Of a DNA stretch of 64,000 bases, positions 1 through 7,826 are shown piece after piece. Where the stretch lies: positions 186,001 to 250,000 of the forward strand of contig NZ_NJIG01000001.1 of NCBI RefSeq assembly GCF_002209535.1, given 5' to 3'. The notes below the pieces were generated by a model, which worked only from the letters and a program-made list of their open reading frames with translations, ran no database searches and was not told the DNA's origin. Both the position numbers and the translations under genes were made by a program. The stretch comes from Achromobacter marplatensis (GTDB lineage: Bacteria > Pseudomonadota > Gammaproteobacteria > Burkholderiales > Burkholderiaceae_B). Positions within the stretch are counted from its first letter, which is position 1, and each line of letters begins with the position of its first letter.

Positions 1-83
1 GCCAGCGCGGCATCCAGGATAGAAGCCTGGCCGTCCGTGGCGAACGCGCCGGCGGGCAGGGTGATGGTGTAGGACGAGGTCAT
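1..83 (-). CDS. 5' end of a truncated unknown gene
   Basis: Only the first 27 codons lie in the window. The ATG is the complement of 81-83 and the frame stays open to the left edge. The peptide starts MTSSYTITLPAGAF and runs on into DGQASILDAAL, a strand-then-helix pattern that could fit a small tautomerase-like protein, but the fragment is too short to decide. It is transcribed away from the MocR-type regulator, with 88 bp between the two start codons. That arrangement often marks the regulated target of such a regulator. Confidence 0.55.
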   Translation of the reverse strand, partial: MTSSYTITLPAGAFATDGQASILDAAL

Positions 84-128
84 TGCAGGTTCCGGGTGAC
101 TGATGGCAGAGGGCATCCAGACCACAAT

Positions 129-161
129 TTATCGATAGAATGGCTTATCCAATAGAGCCAT
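129..161. promoter_or_regulatory. candidate MocR operator, direct plus inverted repeat
   Basis: Two direct copies of TTATC(C)nATAGA lie 16 bp apart (129-139 and 145-156). Over them lies a perfect inverted repeat, ATGGCT (140-145) and AGCCAT (156-161). Direct repeats combined with inverted repeats are the described architecture of MocR/PdxR binding sites. The block sits 11 bp upstream of the regulator start and within its divergent promoter region, so autoregulation and control of the leftward gene are both plausible. This is inference from sequence symmetry only. Confidence 0.45.
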
Positions 162-171
162 ATTTCTAATA

Positions 172-1668
172 ATGAACAAGCCACTTTCAAACCGGAAGAA
201 ATTGGAATCCAGCCTGGACTTGCCCCTGGAGTCGCCGCGTGACGGGGAATCCAAGCAAACCTGGGTCTATCGGCAGATCCAGGAGCGGATCCTGAAGGGG
301 GCGCTGGCTTCCGGCGTGCGCCTGCCGTCCACGCGCAGCCTGTCGCAACGCTGGCACGTGTCGCGCTCGACGGTCGAGGCCGCCTACGACCAATTGCGGG
401 GCGAAGGGTATACGGCGGGCGCGGTCGGGTCGGGCACCTACGTGTCGGCCGTCATCCCGGACAATTTCTTTCATCGGGGCCTGCCAGGCGCAGGCGGCCC
501 CGACACGAGGCCGGCGCGGCCTGCGGGCGCCTCTGCCGCCCCGCCCGCGCCCCGGCTCGAACCGCTGTTCGCCGCCCGGACCGCCGATGCGTCGCTGTTC
601 CCCATGGCAACCTGGCGCAAGGGGCTGATGGCCAGCGCGCAGCGCGTCACGCCCGGCCAGTTGGCCAACGAAGAATCCCAAGGCTGGCTGCCGTTGCGTG
701 AACAGATCGCGCACTATCTGGGCGCTGCCCGCGGCATTTCGTGCGACGCCGATCAGGTCGTCATCCTGACCGGCATCCGCGACGGGCTGGACCTGAGCGC
801 CCGCATCCTGCTTACCCGGCAGGACAAGGTGCTGGTGGAAGACCCGGGCTATCTGAACGCCATGCCGCTGTTCAGCCAGTTCACGCCCCGCGTCGTGCCG
901 ATCGCCATCGACGAACACGGCTTTTCCGTGGCGCGCGCCCGCCGGCAACGCGGCGTGAAGCTGGTGCACGTGACCCCTGCGCACCAGTCGCCCACCGGCG
1001 TCACGATGCCGGTCTCGCGCCGCCTGGAACTGCTGGCATGGGCCGAACAGGCGGATTGCTGGATCATCGAAGACGACTACGACAGCGAATTCAACTACGA
1101 CAGCGCGCCCTTGGCGGCGCTGAAAAGCCTGGACACCGCAGACCGCGTCATCCATTGCGGCAGCTTCAACAAGACGATGTTCAACGCGCTGCGGATTGGC
1201 TACGCGGTGGTGCCCAAGCGATGGGTCGCCGCATTCGCCCGGGCGCGCCATACGACAGGAAGGTCCAACAGCATGATCGAGCAGATGACGCTGGCGGGCT
1301 TTCTTGCAGACGGCAGCTTTGCCCGCCATGTCCGCAAGGCCCGCGCGGTGTATGCCCAGCGGCGCGATCTGGTGTTGCGGCTGTTGGCGCAGGCGGCGGG
1401 CGGCAAGGCGCTACGGACCAGCGGCGAGCATGCCGGCTTCCATCTGCTGTGGTGGCTGCCTGCCGATGTGGATGCGGCAGCGTTGCAGGATGCGGCCCGG
1501 GCGCGGGGCGTGGCGTTGCAACCCGTGTCGGACTATTGCCGGCGCGTGGCCTTGCCTGAGGGCCTGGTGATCGGCTACAGCGGGCTGGACGAGCAGGAAC
1601 TTGTTCGGCAGGGGGCGTTGCTGCGCGACTTGCTGGCGGGCGCGCCCGCCCCTATCCGAAAGGATTAA
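172..1668 (+). CDS. MocR/PdxR-type GntR-aminotransferase fusion transcription regulator
   Basis: This 498-residue protein has the standard MocR build. A GntR winged helix occupies about residues 28-95 (VYRQIQERIL, LPSTRSLSQRW, VSRSTVEAAYDQL), then comes a Pro/Ala-rich linker of about 35 residues, then a fold-type-I aminotransferase domain from about 130 to the end. PLP-binding residues are visible: the Asp pair in EDDYDSEF (D301-D302) and the Schiff-base lysine K334 in SFNKTMFNALRIGY. Family members sense PLP or an amino-acid aldimine and control vitamin B6, GABA, taurine or similar genes. No pdxST or gabDT lies beside it, so the likeliest target is the divergent truncated gene. The ATG at 172 is the first in frame and gives a full-length N-terminus. 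The function is certain at family level; the ligand is unknown. Confidence 0.9.
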   Translation: MNKPLSNRKKLESSLDLPLESPRDGESKQTWVYRQIQERILKGALASGVRLPSTRSLSQRWHVSRSTVEAAYDQLRGEGYTAGAVGSGTYVSAVIPDNFFHRGLPGAGGPDTRPARPAGASAAPPAPRLEPLFAARTADASLFPMATWRKGLMASAQRVTPGQLANEESQGWLPLREQIAHYLGAARGISCDADQVVILTGIRDGLDLSARILLTRQDKVLVEDPGYLNAMPLFSQFTPRVVPIAIDEHGFSVARARRQRGVKLVHVTPAHQSPTGVTMPVSRRLELLAWAEQADCWIIEDDYDSEFNYDSAPLAALKSLDTADRVIHCGSFNKTMFNALRIGYAVVPKRWVAAFARARHTTGRSNSMIEQMTLAGFLADGSFARHVRKARAVYAQRRDLVLRLLAQAAGGKALRTSGEHAGFHLLWWLPADVDAAALQDAARARGVALQPVSDYCRRVALPEGLVIGYSGLDEQELVRQGALLRDLLAGAPAPIRKD

Positions 1669-1688
1669 TACGAAGGTCTAGGGTAATT

Positions 1689-1733
1689 CCTGACAACAAG
1701 CTGATTGTCAGCTGTTAGTCAGGAAGGTTTAAT
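1689..1733 (+). promoter_or_regulatory. candidate sigma70 promoter with overlapping palindrome for the TRAP operon
   Basis: TTGTCA (1705-1710), a 17-bp spacer and TTTAAT (1728-1733) form a good sigma70 promoter with five of six consensus bases in each box. The -35 box is the right arm of a perfect 7-bp inverted repeat, CTGACAA (1690-1696) and TTGTCAG (1705-1711). A wider CCTGAC (1689-1694)/GTCAGG (1718-1723) pair encloses it. A protein bound there would block RNA polymerase. The predicted leader to the receptor ATG is about 120 nt. Confidence 0.5.
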
Positions 1734-1860
1734 CAGCACAAAGTTGCAAAGCGGTCGCAGTCCCGGCACCGGGAAGCTCGCAGCAGGCGTTTCTCTCGTG
1801 TCCATGCAGGTGCAGTCACTACAAGCTGGTCCGTGTAGTCCACCAAGGAGACAACAAGCC

Positions 1861-2985
1861 ATGCAACAACCCACGAAACCCCGCCGCAAGTTCATTTCCG
1901 GCGCTGCCGTCGCGGGCGCCGCCGCACTGGGATTCCCCGCCGTCGCCCGGGCGCAGAACGCGCCCATTTCCTTAAGGTTCCAAAGCACGTGGCCCGCCAC
2001 GGACATCTTCCACGAGTTCGCGCGCGACTATGCGCAGAAGGTCAACGACATGGCTGGTGGCCAGTTGAAGATCGAGGTGCTGCCCGCCGGGGCGGTCGTG
2101 AAGGCGTTCGACCTGCTGGACGCGGTGTCGGCAGGCACGCTGGACGGCGGCCACGGGGTCGTGGCCTATTGGTACGGGAAAAACACGGCCGTGGCGCTGT
2201 GGGGATCGGGGCCGTCTTTCGGCATGGACGCCAACATGCTGCTGGCCTGGCACGAGTACGGCGGCGGCAAGGAATTGCTGGTGGAAATCCAGAAGGCGAT
2301 GGGCGTGAACGTGGTGTCGCTGATGTACGGGCCGATGCCGACCCAGCCTTTCGGCTGGTTCAAGCGGCCGGTGACCAAGGTCGAGGACGTCAAGGGCGTG
2401 AAGTTCCGCACGGTGGGGCTGGCCATCGACATGTACACGGCGATGGGGGCGGCGGTGAACGCCTTGCCCGGCGGCGAGATCGTGCCGGCGCTGGACCGCG
2501 GCCTGCTGGACGGGGCCGAGTTCAACAACGCGTCGTCGGACCTGGCGCTAGGCTTTCAGGACGTCTCCAAGATCTGCATGCTGCAGAGCTTTCACCAAAG
2601 CGCCGAGCAGTTCGAAGTGCTGTTCAACAAGGGCAAGTACGACTCCCTGCCGCCGCACTTGAAGCACGTCTTGAGCAATGCCGCCCAGGCCTGCAGCGCG
2701 GACATGTCCTGGAAGGCGGCGAACCGCTATTCGCAGGACTACATCAAGCTGCAGAAGGACCACAACGTCAAGTTCTACAAGACGCCTGACGCGATCCTGC
2801 AGGCGCAGCTGAAGATCTGGGACGAGATGATTGCCAAGCGGTCGGCCGAGAACCCCTTGTTCAAGAAGGTGCTGGACTCGCAGCGGGTCTTCGCCGAGCG
2901 GGTGGGACGCTGGCACGGGGACGTGTCGGTGAACTACCGCATGGCCTACAACCACTACTTCTCGCGCAGCACCAAGCCGGCCTGA
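1861..2985 (+). CDS. dctP: TRAP transporter periplasmic receptor (DctP family, TakP-like)
   Basis: This is the extracytoplasmic receptor of a tripartite ATP-independent importer, 374 residues long. The start at 1861 follows AAGGAG by 8 nt and places a twin-arginine signal at the very N-terminus (RRKFIS, R8-R9, hydrophobic stretch, cleavage after ARA at about residue 31). A longer frame that opens upstream is not credible. Tat export is common in this receptor subgroup. The DctP carboxylate-clamp arginine is probably R183 in VKGVKFRTVG. The block PGGEIVPALDRGLLDGAEF resembles TakP-type receptors, which bind 2-oxo acids or related monocarboxylates. The two permease genes follow, so the set is complete. 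Ligand identity is inferred only at subgroup level. Confidence 0.88.
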   Translation: MQQPTKPRRKFISGAAVAGAAALGFPAVARAQNAPISLRFQSTWPATDIFHEFARDYAQKVNDMAGGQLKIEVLPAGAVVKAFDLLDAVSAGTLDGGHGVVAYWYGKNTAVALWGSGPSFGMDANMLLAWHEYGGGKELLVEIQKAMGVNVVSLMYGPMPTQPFGWFKRPVTKVEDVKGVKFRTVGLAIDMYTAMGAAVNALPGGEIVPALDRGLLDGAEFNNASSDLALGFQDVSKICMLQSFHQSAEQFEVLFNKGKYDSLPPHLKHVLSNAAQACSADMSWKAANRYSQDYIKLQKDHNVKFYKTPDAILQAQLKIWDEMIAKRSAENPLFKKVLDSQRVFAERVGRWHGDVSVNYRMAYNHYFSRSTKPA

Positions 2986-3081
2986 CGCAGGTCTGCCTTG
3001 CCGCCTGCTTGCTGCCCCCTGGGGGCCAGGCGGGCGGCGCGTGCGCGCGAAGGGCGCCATGCGTCTCGTTCGGGATGTCCG
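2986..3081. repeat. GCTTGCTGCCCCC-type intergenic element between dctP and dctQ
   Basis: The 96-bp gap contains GCTTGCTGCCCCCTGGGGG followed by CCAGGCGGGCGGCGCGTGCG. This is the same core as the two elements at 36190-36333 (GGGGGCAGCAAGCACGCGCC on this strand). The C5/G5 arms can fold, but no T-run follows on the plus strand, so it probably attenuates or stabilises rather than fully ending the transcript between receptor and permease genes. Such steps raise receptor over permease levels in TRAP operons. Confidence 0.5.
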
Positions 3082-3705
3082 ATGATCCGACTCATACGCT
3101 TGATTGACCGCATCTCCACCTTCGTCGGGCAGACGTTTGCCTGGCTGATCGTCGTGTTGGCCCTGCACGTGTGCTGGGAGGTGGCGGCGCGCTATCTGCT
3201 GAACCGGCCCAGCGCCTGGGCGTTCGACATGCAGATGATGTATTACGGCATCCTCTTCATGATGGCGGGGGCCTACACGCTGGCCAAGAACGGGCACGTG
3301 CGCGGCGACATCCTGTACGGCTTCCTGCCGCCGCGGGTACAGGCCGGGCTGGACCTGGTTCTTTTCATCGTGTTCTTTTTCCCGGGCGTGATCGCGCTGG
3401 TGTGGGCCGGCTGGTATTACGCCGGCTACTCCATCGCCATCGGCGAGCACTCGTCGCTGATGGCCGACGGGCCGCCCATCTATCCCTTCAAGGCCTTTAT
3501 TCCGGTGGCGGGCGCCGTCCTGCTGCTGCAGGGCGTGGCCGAGGTGCTGCGTTGCGTGCTGTGCCTGCGGCGCGGCGCCTGGCCGTCGCGCGAAGAGGAC
3601 GTCGAGGAAGTGGACGTCGACAAGCTGAAGAAGATGGTGCACGTGAAGGACGAAGACATCGCCCAACTGGACCGCTACGTGACCACGCCCAAGGAGCCCC
3701 GCTGA
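3082..3705 (+). CDS. dctQ: TRAP transporter small permease (DctQ type)
   Basis: This is the 207-residue small membrane subunit of the TRAP importer, with about four hydrophobic segments: FAWLIVVLALHVCW, MMYYGILFMMAGAY, LVLFIVFFFPGVIALVWAG and AFIPVAGAVLLLQG. The N-terminus MIRLIRLIDRIS is typical of DctQ; the ATG at 3082 was chosen because upstream codons give an implausible Arg/Cys-rich extension. The C-terminus carries an unusual acidic tail (REEDVEEVDVDKLKK) of about 35 residues. Its stop overlaps the start of the large permease as TGATG, which indicates translational coupling. Confidence 0.88.
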   Translation: MIRLIRLIDRISTFVGQTFAWLIVVLALHVCWEVAARYLLNRPSAWAFDMQMMYYGILFMMAGAYTLAKNGHVRGDILYGFLPPRVQAGLDLVLFIVFFFPGVIALVWAGWYYAGYSIAIGEHSSLMADGPPIYPFKAFIPVAGAVLLLQGVAEVLRCVLCLRRGAWPSREEDVEEVDVDKLKKMVHVKDEDIAQLDRYVTTPKEPR

Positions 3706-5669
3706 TGAAAATCCACAAGGCGTTGTGGTTCGGGCTGTCCTGCATCGGGATCGTGCTGCTGATGATCGCGTTCCTGACCCCGTGGGGCGAGCTCACCACG
3801 GGGCACATCGGCCTCTTGATGCTGGCGCTGATCGTGGTGGCGATCATGCTGGGGTTTCCTACGGCGTTCACGCTGATGGGCATGGGCGTGTTGTTCACCT
3901 TCCTGGCGTACTACATGCAGAGCGCGGACGCGGGGCGTTCCATCGGGCAGACGCTGGACCTGATGGTGCAGCGCACGTACGCCACGATGACCAACGATTC
4001 CCTGATCTCGATCCCGTTGTTCGTGTTTATGGGCTATCTGGTCGAGCGGGCCAACCTGATCGAAAAGCTGTTCCGTTCCATGCACTTGGCGCTGGCGCGC
4101 CTGCCCGGTGCGCTGGCGGTGGCCACGCTGGCCACCTGCGCGATCTTCGCCACGGCGACCGGCATCGTCGGGGCGGTGGTGACGCTGATGGGGCTGCTGG
4201 CGATGCCCGCGATGTTGAAGGCGGGCTACAGCGTGCGGCTGACGGCGGGTGCCATCACGGCGGGCGGTTGCCTGGGCATCCTGCTGCCGCCGTCGGTGAT
4301 GCTGATCGTGTATGGCGCGACGACCGGGGTGTCGGTGGTGCAGCTGTATGCGGGCGCGCTGTTCCCCGGGATCATGCTGGCGGTGCTGTACATGGTCTAC
4401 GTGATCATTGTGGCCAAGCTGCGTCCGGACATGGCGCCGCCGCTGCCGGTCAATGAGCGCGGCGTGCCGTTGTCGCCCGAGGCCCGCTCGCTCGCCGCTA
4501 CGGGATACACGCGCGCCGTTTCGGGCATGGTGGCCGCCATGTTCAAGGGCCGCCGCAACCGCGACGTGCCGTTCGGCTTCCTGCTGCGCAACATGGCGAC
4601 GGCGCTGGCGCCGCTGGCCTTGACGCTGCTGCTGGTGGCGGTGGTGCACTATGGGGTCACGCGGCCCCAGGTCGTCTACGACATCCCGGCAGAACTGCAA
4701 CTGGGATCGGGCGGCTTTGATTCCGGCTCCGGCTTGAGCGAACCCGACGTGGGCGGCCTGGCGGAACCGCCGTCGGGCGAATTGGCCGAGCCGCCGTCTT
4801 CGGATGCGGGAAGCTCCAGCCTGGCCGAGCCGCCCGGCACGCCTGCTGCGTCGGGCGGGGCTCAAACCCCAGCGGCAGAGCCCGTCGCGCCCGACGGGGC
4901 GGCGGCGCAGTCCGTTCCCGCACCGAAAGGTTTCTGGATCTTCGTCGCCGTGTGCGCCGCGTTGCTGGTGGTGTTCTACGCGGCGCTGACGTGGGCGAGG
5001 CTGGAAATCTTCAAGATGCTGATGTCGTCGTTCTTCCCGCTGGCCGTCATGATCGCGGCAGTGCTGGGGTCGATCGCCTTCGGCCTGGCCACGCCCAGCG
5101 AGGCAGCGGCCATGGGGGCAATGGGCGGCGCCTTGCTGGCGCTGGCGTACCGGCGGCTGAACCTGCCGGTGCTGCGCGAATCCGTGTTCCTGACCGCCAA
5201 GACGAGCGCGATGGTGTGCTGGCTGTTCGTGGGCTCGTCGATCTTTTCCGCGGCGTTCGCGTTGCTGGGCGGCCAGCGCATCATCGAGGACTGGGTGCTG
5301 TCGCTGGGCCTGACGCCCATCCAGTTCCTGCTGCTGGCGCAGGTCATCATCTTCCTCTTGGGCTGGCCGTTGGAATGGACCGAGATCATCGTGATCTTCA
5401 TGCCCATCTTCGTGCCGCTTCTGAACGCCTTCGGCATCGACCCGCTGTTCTTCGGCCTGCTGGTGGCGCTGAACCTGCAGACCGCTTTCCTGTCGCCGCC
5501 CGTGGCCATGTCCGCGTTCTACCTGAAGGGCGTGTCGCCGCCGCATGTGACGCTGAACCAGATTTTCCTGGGCATGATGCCGTTCATGGGGATCCAGGTG
5601 GTGGCGATTTTCCTGCTGTACATGTTCCCGGGGATCGGGATGTGGCTGCCGACGGTGCTGTACCGGTAG
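3705..5669 (+). CDS. dctM: TRAP transporter large permease (DctM type) with long internal insertion
   Basis: This is the transport subunit of the TRAP importer, predicted to use a sodium or proton gradient. At 654 residues it is about 220 longer than a usual DctM. The N-terminal half (to about residue 320) and the C-terminal quarter both show normal DctM features, including TAGAITAGGCLGILLPPSVM in the first half and WPLEWTEIIVIFMPIFVP in the second. Between them, roughly residues 320-410, lies a Pro/Ala/Ser/Glu-rich stretch with three copies of LAEPP plus one degenerate copy (LSEPD), followed by an extra membrane segment (FWIFVAVCAALLVVFYAAL). The frame stays open with normal codon use, so this is an insertion and not an assembly fault. 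Coupling to dctQ is by a 1-bp overlap. Confidence 0.88.
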   Translation: MKIHKALWFGLSCIGIVLLMIAFLTPWGELTTGHIGLLMLALIVVAIMLGFPTAFTLMGMGVLFTFLAYYMQSADAGRSIGQTLDLMVQRTYATMTNDSLISIPLFVFMGYLVERANLIEKLFRSMHLALARLPGALAVATLATCAIFATATGIVGAVVTLMGLLAMPAMLKAGYSVRLTAGAITAGGCLGILLPPSVMLIVYGATTGVSVVQLYAGALFPGIMLAVLYMVYVIIVAKLRPDMAPPLPVNERGVPLSPEARSLAATGYTRAVSGMVAAMFKGRRNRDVPFGFLLRNMATALAPLALTLLLVAVVHYGVTRPQVVYDIPAELQLGSGGFDSGSGLSEPDVGGLAEPPSGELAEPPSSDAGSSSLAEPPGTPAASGGAQTPAAEPVAPDGAAAQSVPAPKGFWIFVAVCAALLVVFYAALTWARLEIFKMLMSSFFPLAVMIAAVLGSIAFGLATPSEAAAMGAMGGALLALAYRRLNLPVLRESVFLTAKTSAMVCWLFVGSSIFSAAFALLGGQRIIEDWVLSLGLTPIQFLLLAQVIIFLLGWPLEWTEIIVIFMPIFVPLLNAFGIDPLFFGLLVALNLQTAFLSPPVAMSAFYLKGVSPPHVTLNQIFLGMMPFMGIQVVAIFLLYMFPGIGMWLPTVLYR

Positions 5670-5721
5670 GGGAGTATGCTGTCGTCAGCACCATCCTGGA
5701 CGCACTACGGGAAGCTGACAC

Positions 5722-7254
5722 ATGACCTCTACACCCTCTTCATCGCAGCAGGCACGGCCCTTGGAGATCGGTGACATCACCGTCATCGACAACTCCAAGC
5801 TGAAGAAGGCCGTGACGGCCGCGGCGCTGGGCAACGCCATGGAATGGTTCGACTTCGGCGTATATGGCTTTGTCGCCTTCGCCTTGGGCAAAGTCTTCTT
5901 CCCCGATGCATCACCGGCGGTCCAGACGATCGCCGCGCTGGGTACCTTCTCGGTGCCTTTTCTGGTCCGGCCGCTGGGCGGCGTGTTCTTCGGTGTGATG
6001 GGTGACCGCTTCGGCCGGCAGAAAGTCCTGTCGCTGACCATCATCATCATGGCGATCAGCACCTTTTGCATCGGGCTGATCCCCTCGTATGAATCCATCG
6101 GCATCTGGGCGCCGATCCTGCTGCTGATGTGCAAGCTGGCGCAGGGCTTCTCGGTGGGGGGCGAGTACACCGGGGCGGCGATCTTCGTGGCCGAGTACGC
6201 GCCCGACCGGCAGCGGGGCTTCCTGGGCAGCTGGCTGGATTTCGGGTCGATCGCGGGGTTCGTACTGGGCGCGGGGCTGGTGGTGCTGTTGCAGACGATC
6301 CTGCTTGAGCAGACCTTCCTGGACTGGGGCTGGCGCCTGCCGTTCTTCCTGGCGGGGCCGCTGGGCTTGCTGGGCCTGTATCTGCGCCACGCCGCCGAAG
6401 AGACGCCCGCGTTCACGCAACAGCTTGAAAAGATGGAGAAAGAGGATCAAGACGCCGTGCAGGAGCGGCCCACGGTGTCGTTCCGCGAGATCTTCTCCAA
6501 ATACCGCAAGGCGCTGCTGATCTGCATCGGCATGGTCCTGGTGACGAACATCACCTACTACATGCTGCTGACCTTCATGCCCACCTACCTGACGAGCAGT
6601 CTGGGGTATTCCGAAGAGCACGGGGTGCTGATCATCATCGTGGTCATGATCGGCATGCTGTTCGTGCAGCCGGTCGTCGGTTTCGCCAGCGACAAGGTGG
6701 GCCGCAAGCCCTTTCTGCTGGCGGGCAGCCTGGGCCTGCTGGTGCTGGCGGTGCCGGCCTTCAAATTCGTGGGCAGCGACAATACTGGGCTGATCTTCCT
6801 GGGCCTGCTGTTCATCGCGGTGCTGCTCAATTGCCTGACGGGCGTCATGGCCTCGACGCTGCCTGCGCTCTTTCCGACGCGGATCCGCTATAGCGCGCTG
6901 GCCAGTTCATTCAACATCGCCATCATCATCGCCGGCCTGACGCCGACGCTTGCCGCGTGGCTGGTCGAGGAAACCGGCAATCTGATGATGCCCGCCTACT
7001 ACCTAATCGTGGCGGCCACCATCGGGCTGATTACCTCGTTCTTCCTGCCTGAAACGGCAAACCGGCCGCTACGGGGCGACACGCCGAATGCATCCAGCAA
7101 GCGAGAAGCCAAGGTGCTGCTGCAGGAAGCGTACGAAACGATCGAGCAAAGCGTGCAGGACGTCGAGACCGAGATCGCGGAGCTGGAAGAAAAACTGGAG
7201 GCCTTGCGGCAGCGACGCCAACGGCTTGCGGACCGTCATCCTTCCCTGGAATAA
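5722..7254 (+). CDS. proP: ProP osmosensing proline/glycine betaine:H+ symporter
   Basis: This is a 510-residue major facilitator of the metabolite:H+ symporter family. It has the signatures EWFDFGVYGFVA in TM1, GVMGDRFGRQK in loop 2-3 and SVGGEYTGAAIFVAEYAP in TM4. The C-terminal 50 residues are a charged heptad helix (EAYETIEQSVQDVETEIAELE...) ending HPSLE. This closely mirrors the C-terminal coiled coil of E. coli ProP (500 residues), which tunes the osmolality at which the transporter switches on. Predicted role: uptake of proline, betaine or ectoine under hyperosmotic stress, in the inner membrane. It starts 52 bp after dctM and may be read through from that operon, though it is functionally separate. 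Confidence 0.9.
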   Translation: MTSTPSSSQQARPLEIGDITVIDNSKLKKAVTAAALGNAMEWFDFGVYGFVAFALGKVFFPDASPAVQTIAALGTFSVPFLVRPLGGVFFGVMGDRFGRQKVLSLTIIIMAISTFCIGLIPSYESIGIWAPILLLMCKLAQGFSVGGEYTGAAIFVAEYAPDRQRGFLGSWLDFGSIAGFVLGAGLVVLLQTILLEQTFLDWGWRLPFFLAGPLGLLGLYLRHAAEETPAFTQQLEKMEKEDQDAVQERPTVSFREIFSKYRKALLICIGMVLVTNITYYMLLTFMPTYLTSSLGYSEEHGVLIIIVVMIGMLFVQPVVGFASDKVGRKPFLLAGSLGLLVLAVPAFKFVGSDNTGLIFLGLLFIAVLLNCLTGVMASTLPALFPTRIRYSALASSFNIAIIIAGLTPTLAAWLVEETGNLMMPAYYLIVAATIGLITSFFLPETANRPLRGDTPNASSKREAKVLLQEAYETIEQSVQDVETEIAELEEKLEALRQRRQRLADRHPSLE

Positions 7255-7313
7255 TCGGCCGGCCCCGGGTTCCGGTGCCATGCCTATCCCGCAACCTGTC
7301 ATAGAGACGACCG

Positions 7314-7808
7314 ATGATCGCCAACATCCAGAACAAACCGAAATGGCTGTTTTCGCAATTGGGGCAGTTGGTCATCGGCGTGGGCCTGCTGGCGCTGGTC
7401 TTCAACTACGTCTATCGGTTCACGGTGGACCGGAACATCAATTCGACGGTCTTTCATGTGTCGACGGTGGTGCTGGGATTGATCGTGTTCCTGATCATCC
7501 GCCGGGACTATGTCTTCGTGAACCGTTATGCCTTTAACGACAACGAGATCTCGGTCCACACCTTGCTGGGCGTCAAGAAAAGCTATGCCACGTCCGAGTA
7601 CGAGTTCGTGCCGTCGCTGCATAAGGCCGTGAACCTGCCCGAACAGCGCGCCGCGTTGTCGTTCTACGTGCGTAGCGCCAAGACCAAGAAGAATGTCCGG
7701 AATTATTCCTGGACCGGCTTCGCGCCCGAGGATTTCCAGGCCGTTTCCCGGATGTACGGCTATCGCGGCGAGACGGACTTCAGCCAGAAGGATTTCGGCA
7801 AGCGTTGA
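7314..7808 (+). CDS. hypothetical two-helix membrane protein with a PH-like soluble domain
   Basis: I do not recognise a named family. The 164-residue product has two N-terminal hydrophobic helices (LGQLVIGVGLLALVFNYVY and VFHVSTVVLGLIVFLII) followed by a soluble beta-rich region of about 100 residues (DNEISVHTLLGVKKSYATSEYEFVPS). Two helices and then a small beta domain is the layout of bacterial PH-like membrane proteins, and that is the best structural guess. It lies 59 bp after proP on the same strand and could share its transcript. Convergent with the next gene, leaving an 18-bp gap. Confidence 0.75.
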   Translation: MIANIQNKPKWLFSQLGQLVIGVGLLALVFNYVYRFTVDRNINSTVFHVSTVVLGLIVFLIIRRDYVFVNRYAFNDNEISVHTLLGVKKSYATSEYEFVPSLHKAVNLPEQRAALSFYVRSAKTKKNVRNYSWTGFAPEDFQAVSRMYGYRGETDFSQKDFGKR

Positions 7809-7826
7809 GCGTGCCGGCCATCTTGG

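Noticed and set aside
1705..1860. TTG-started 52-residue N-terminal extension of the TRAP receptor
   Set aside because: It would bury the Tat signal in the interior, has no ribosome site, and overlaps the predicted promoter. ATG 1861 has AAGGAG and an exact twin-arginine start.
3675..5546. Long open frame antisense to dctM (623 codons)
   Set aside because: It is His/Arg/Gln-rich shadow coding typical of high-GC DNA; dctM on the other strand has clear homology.
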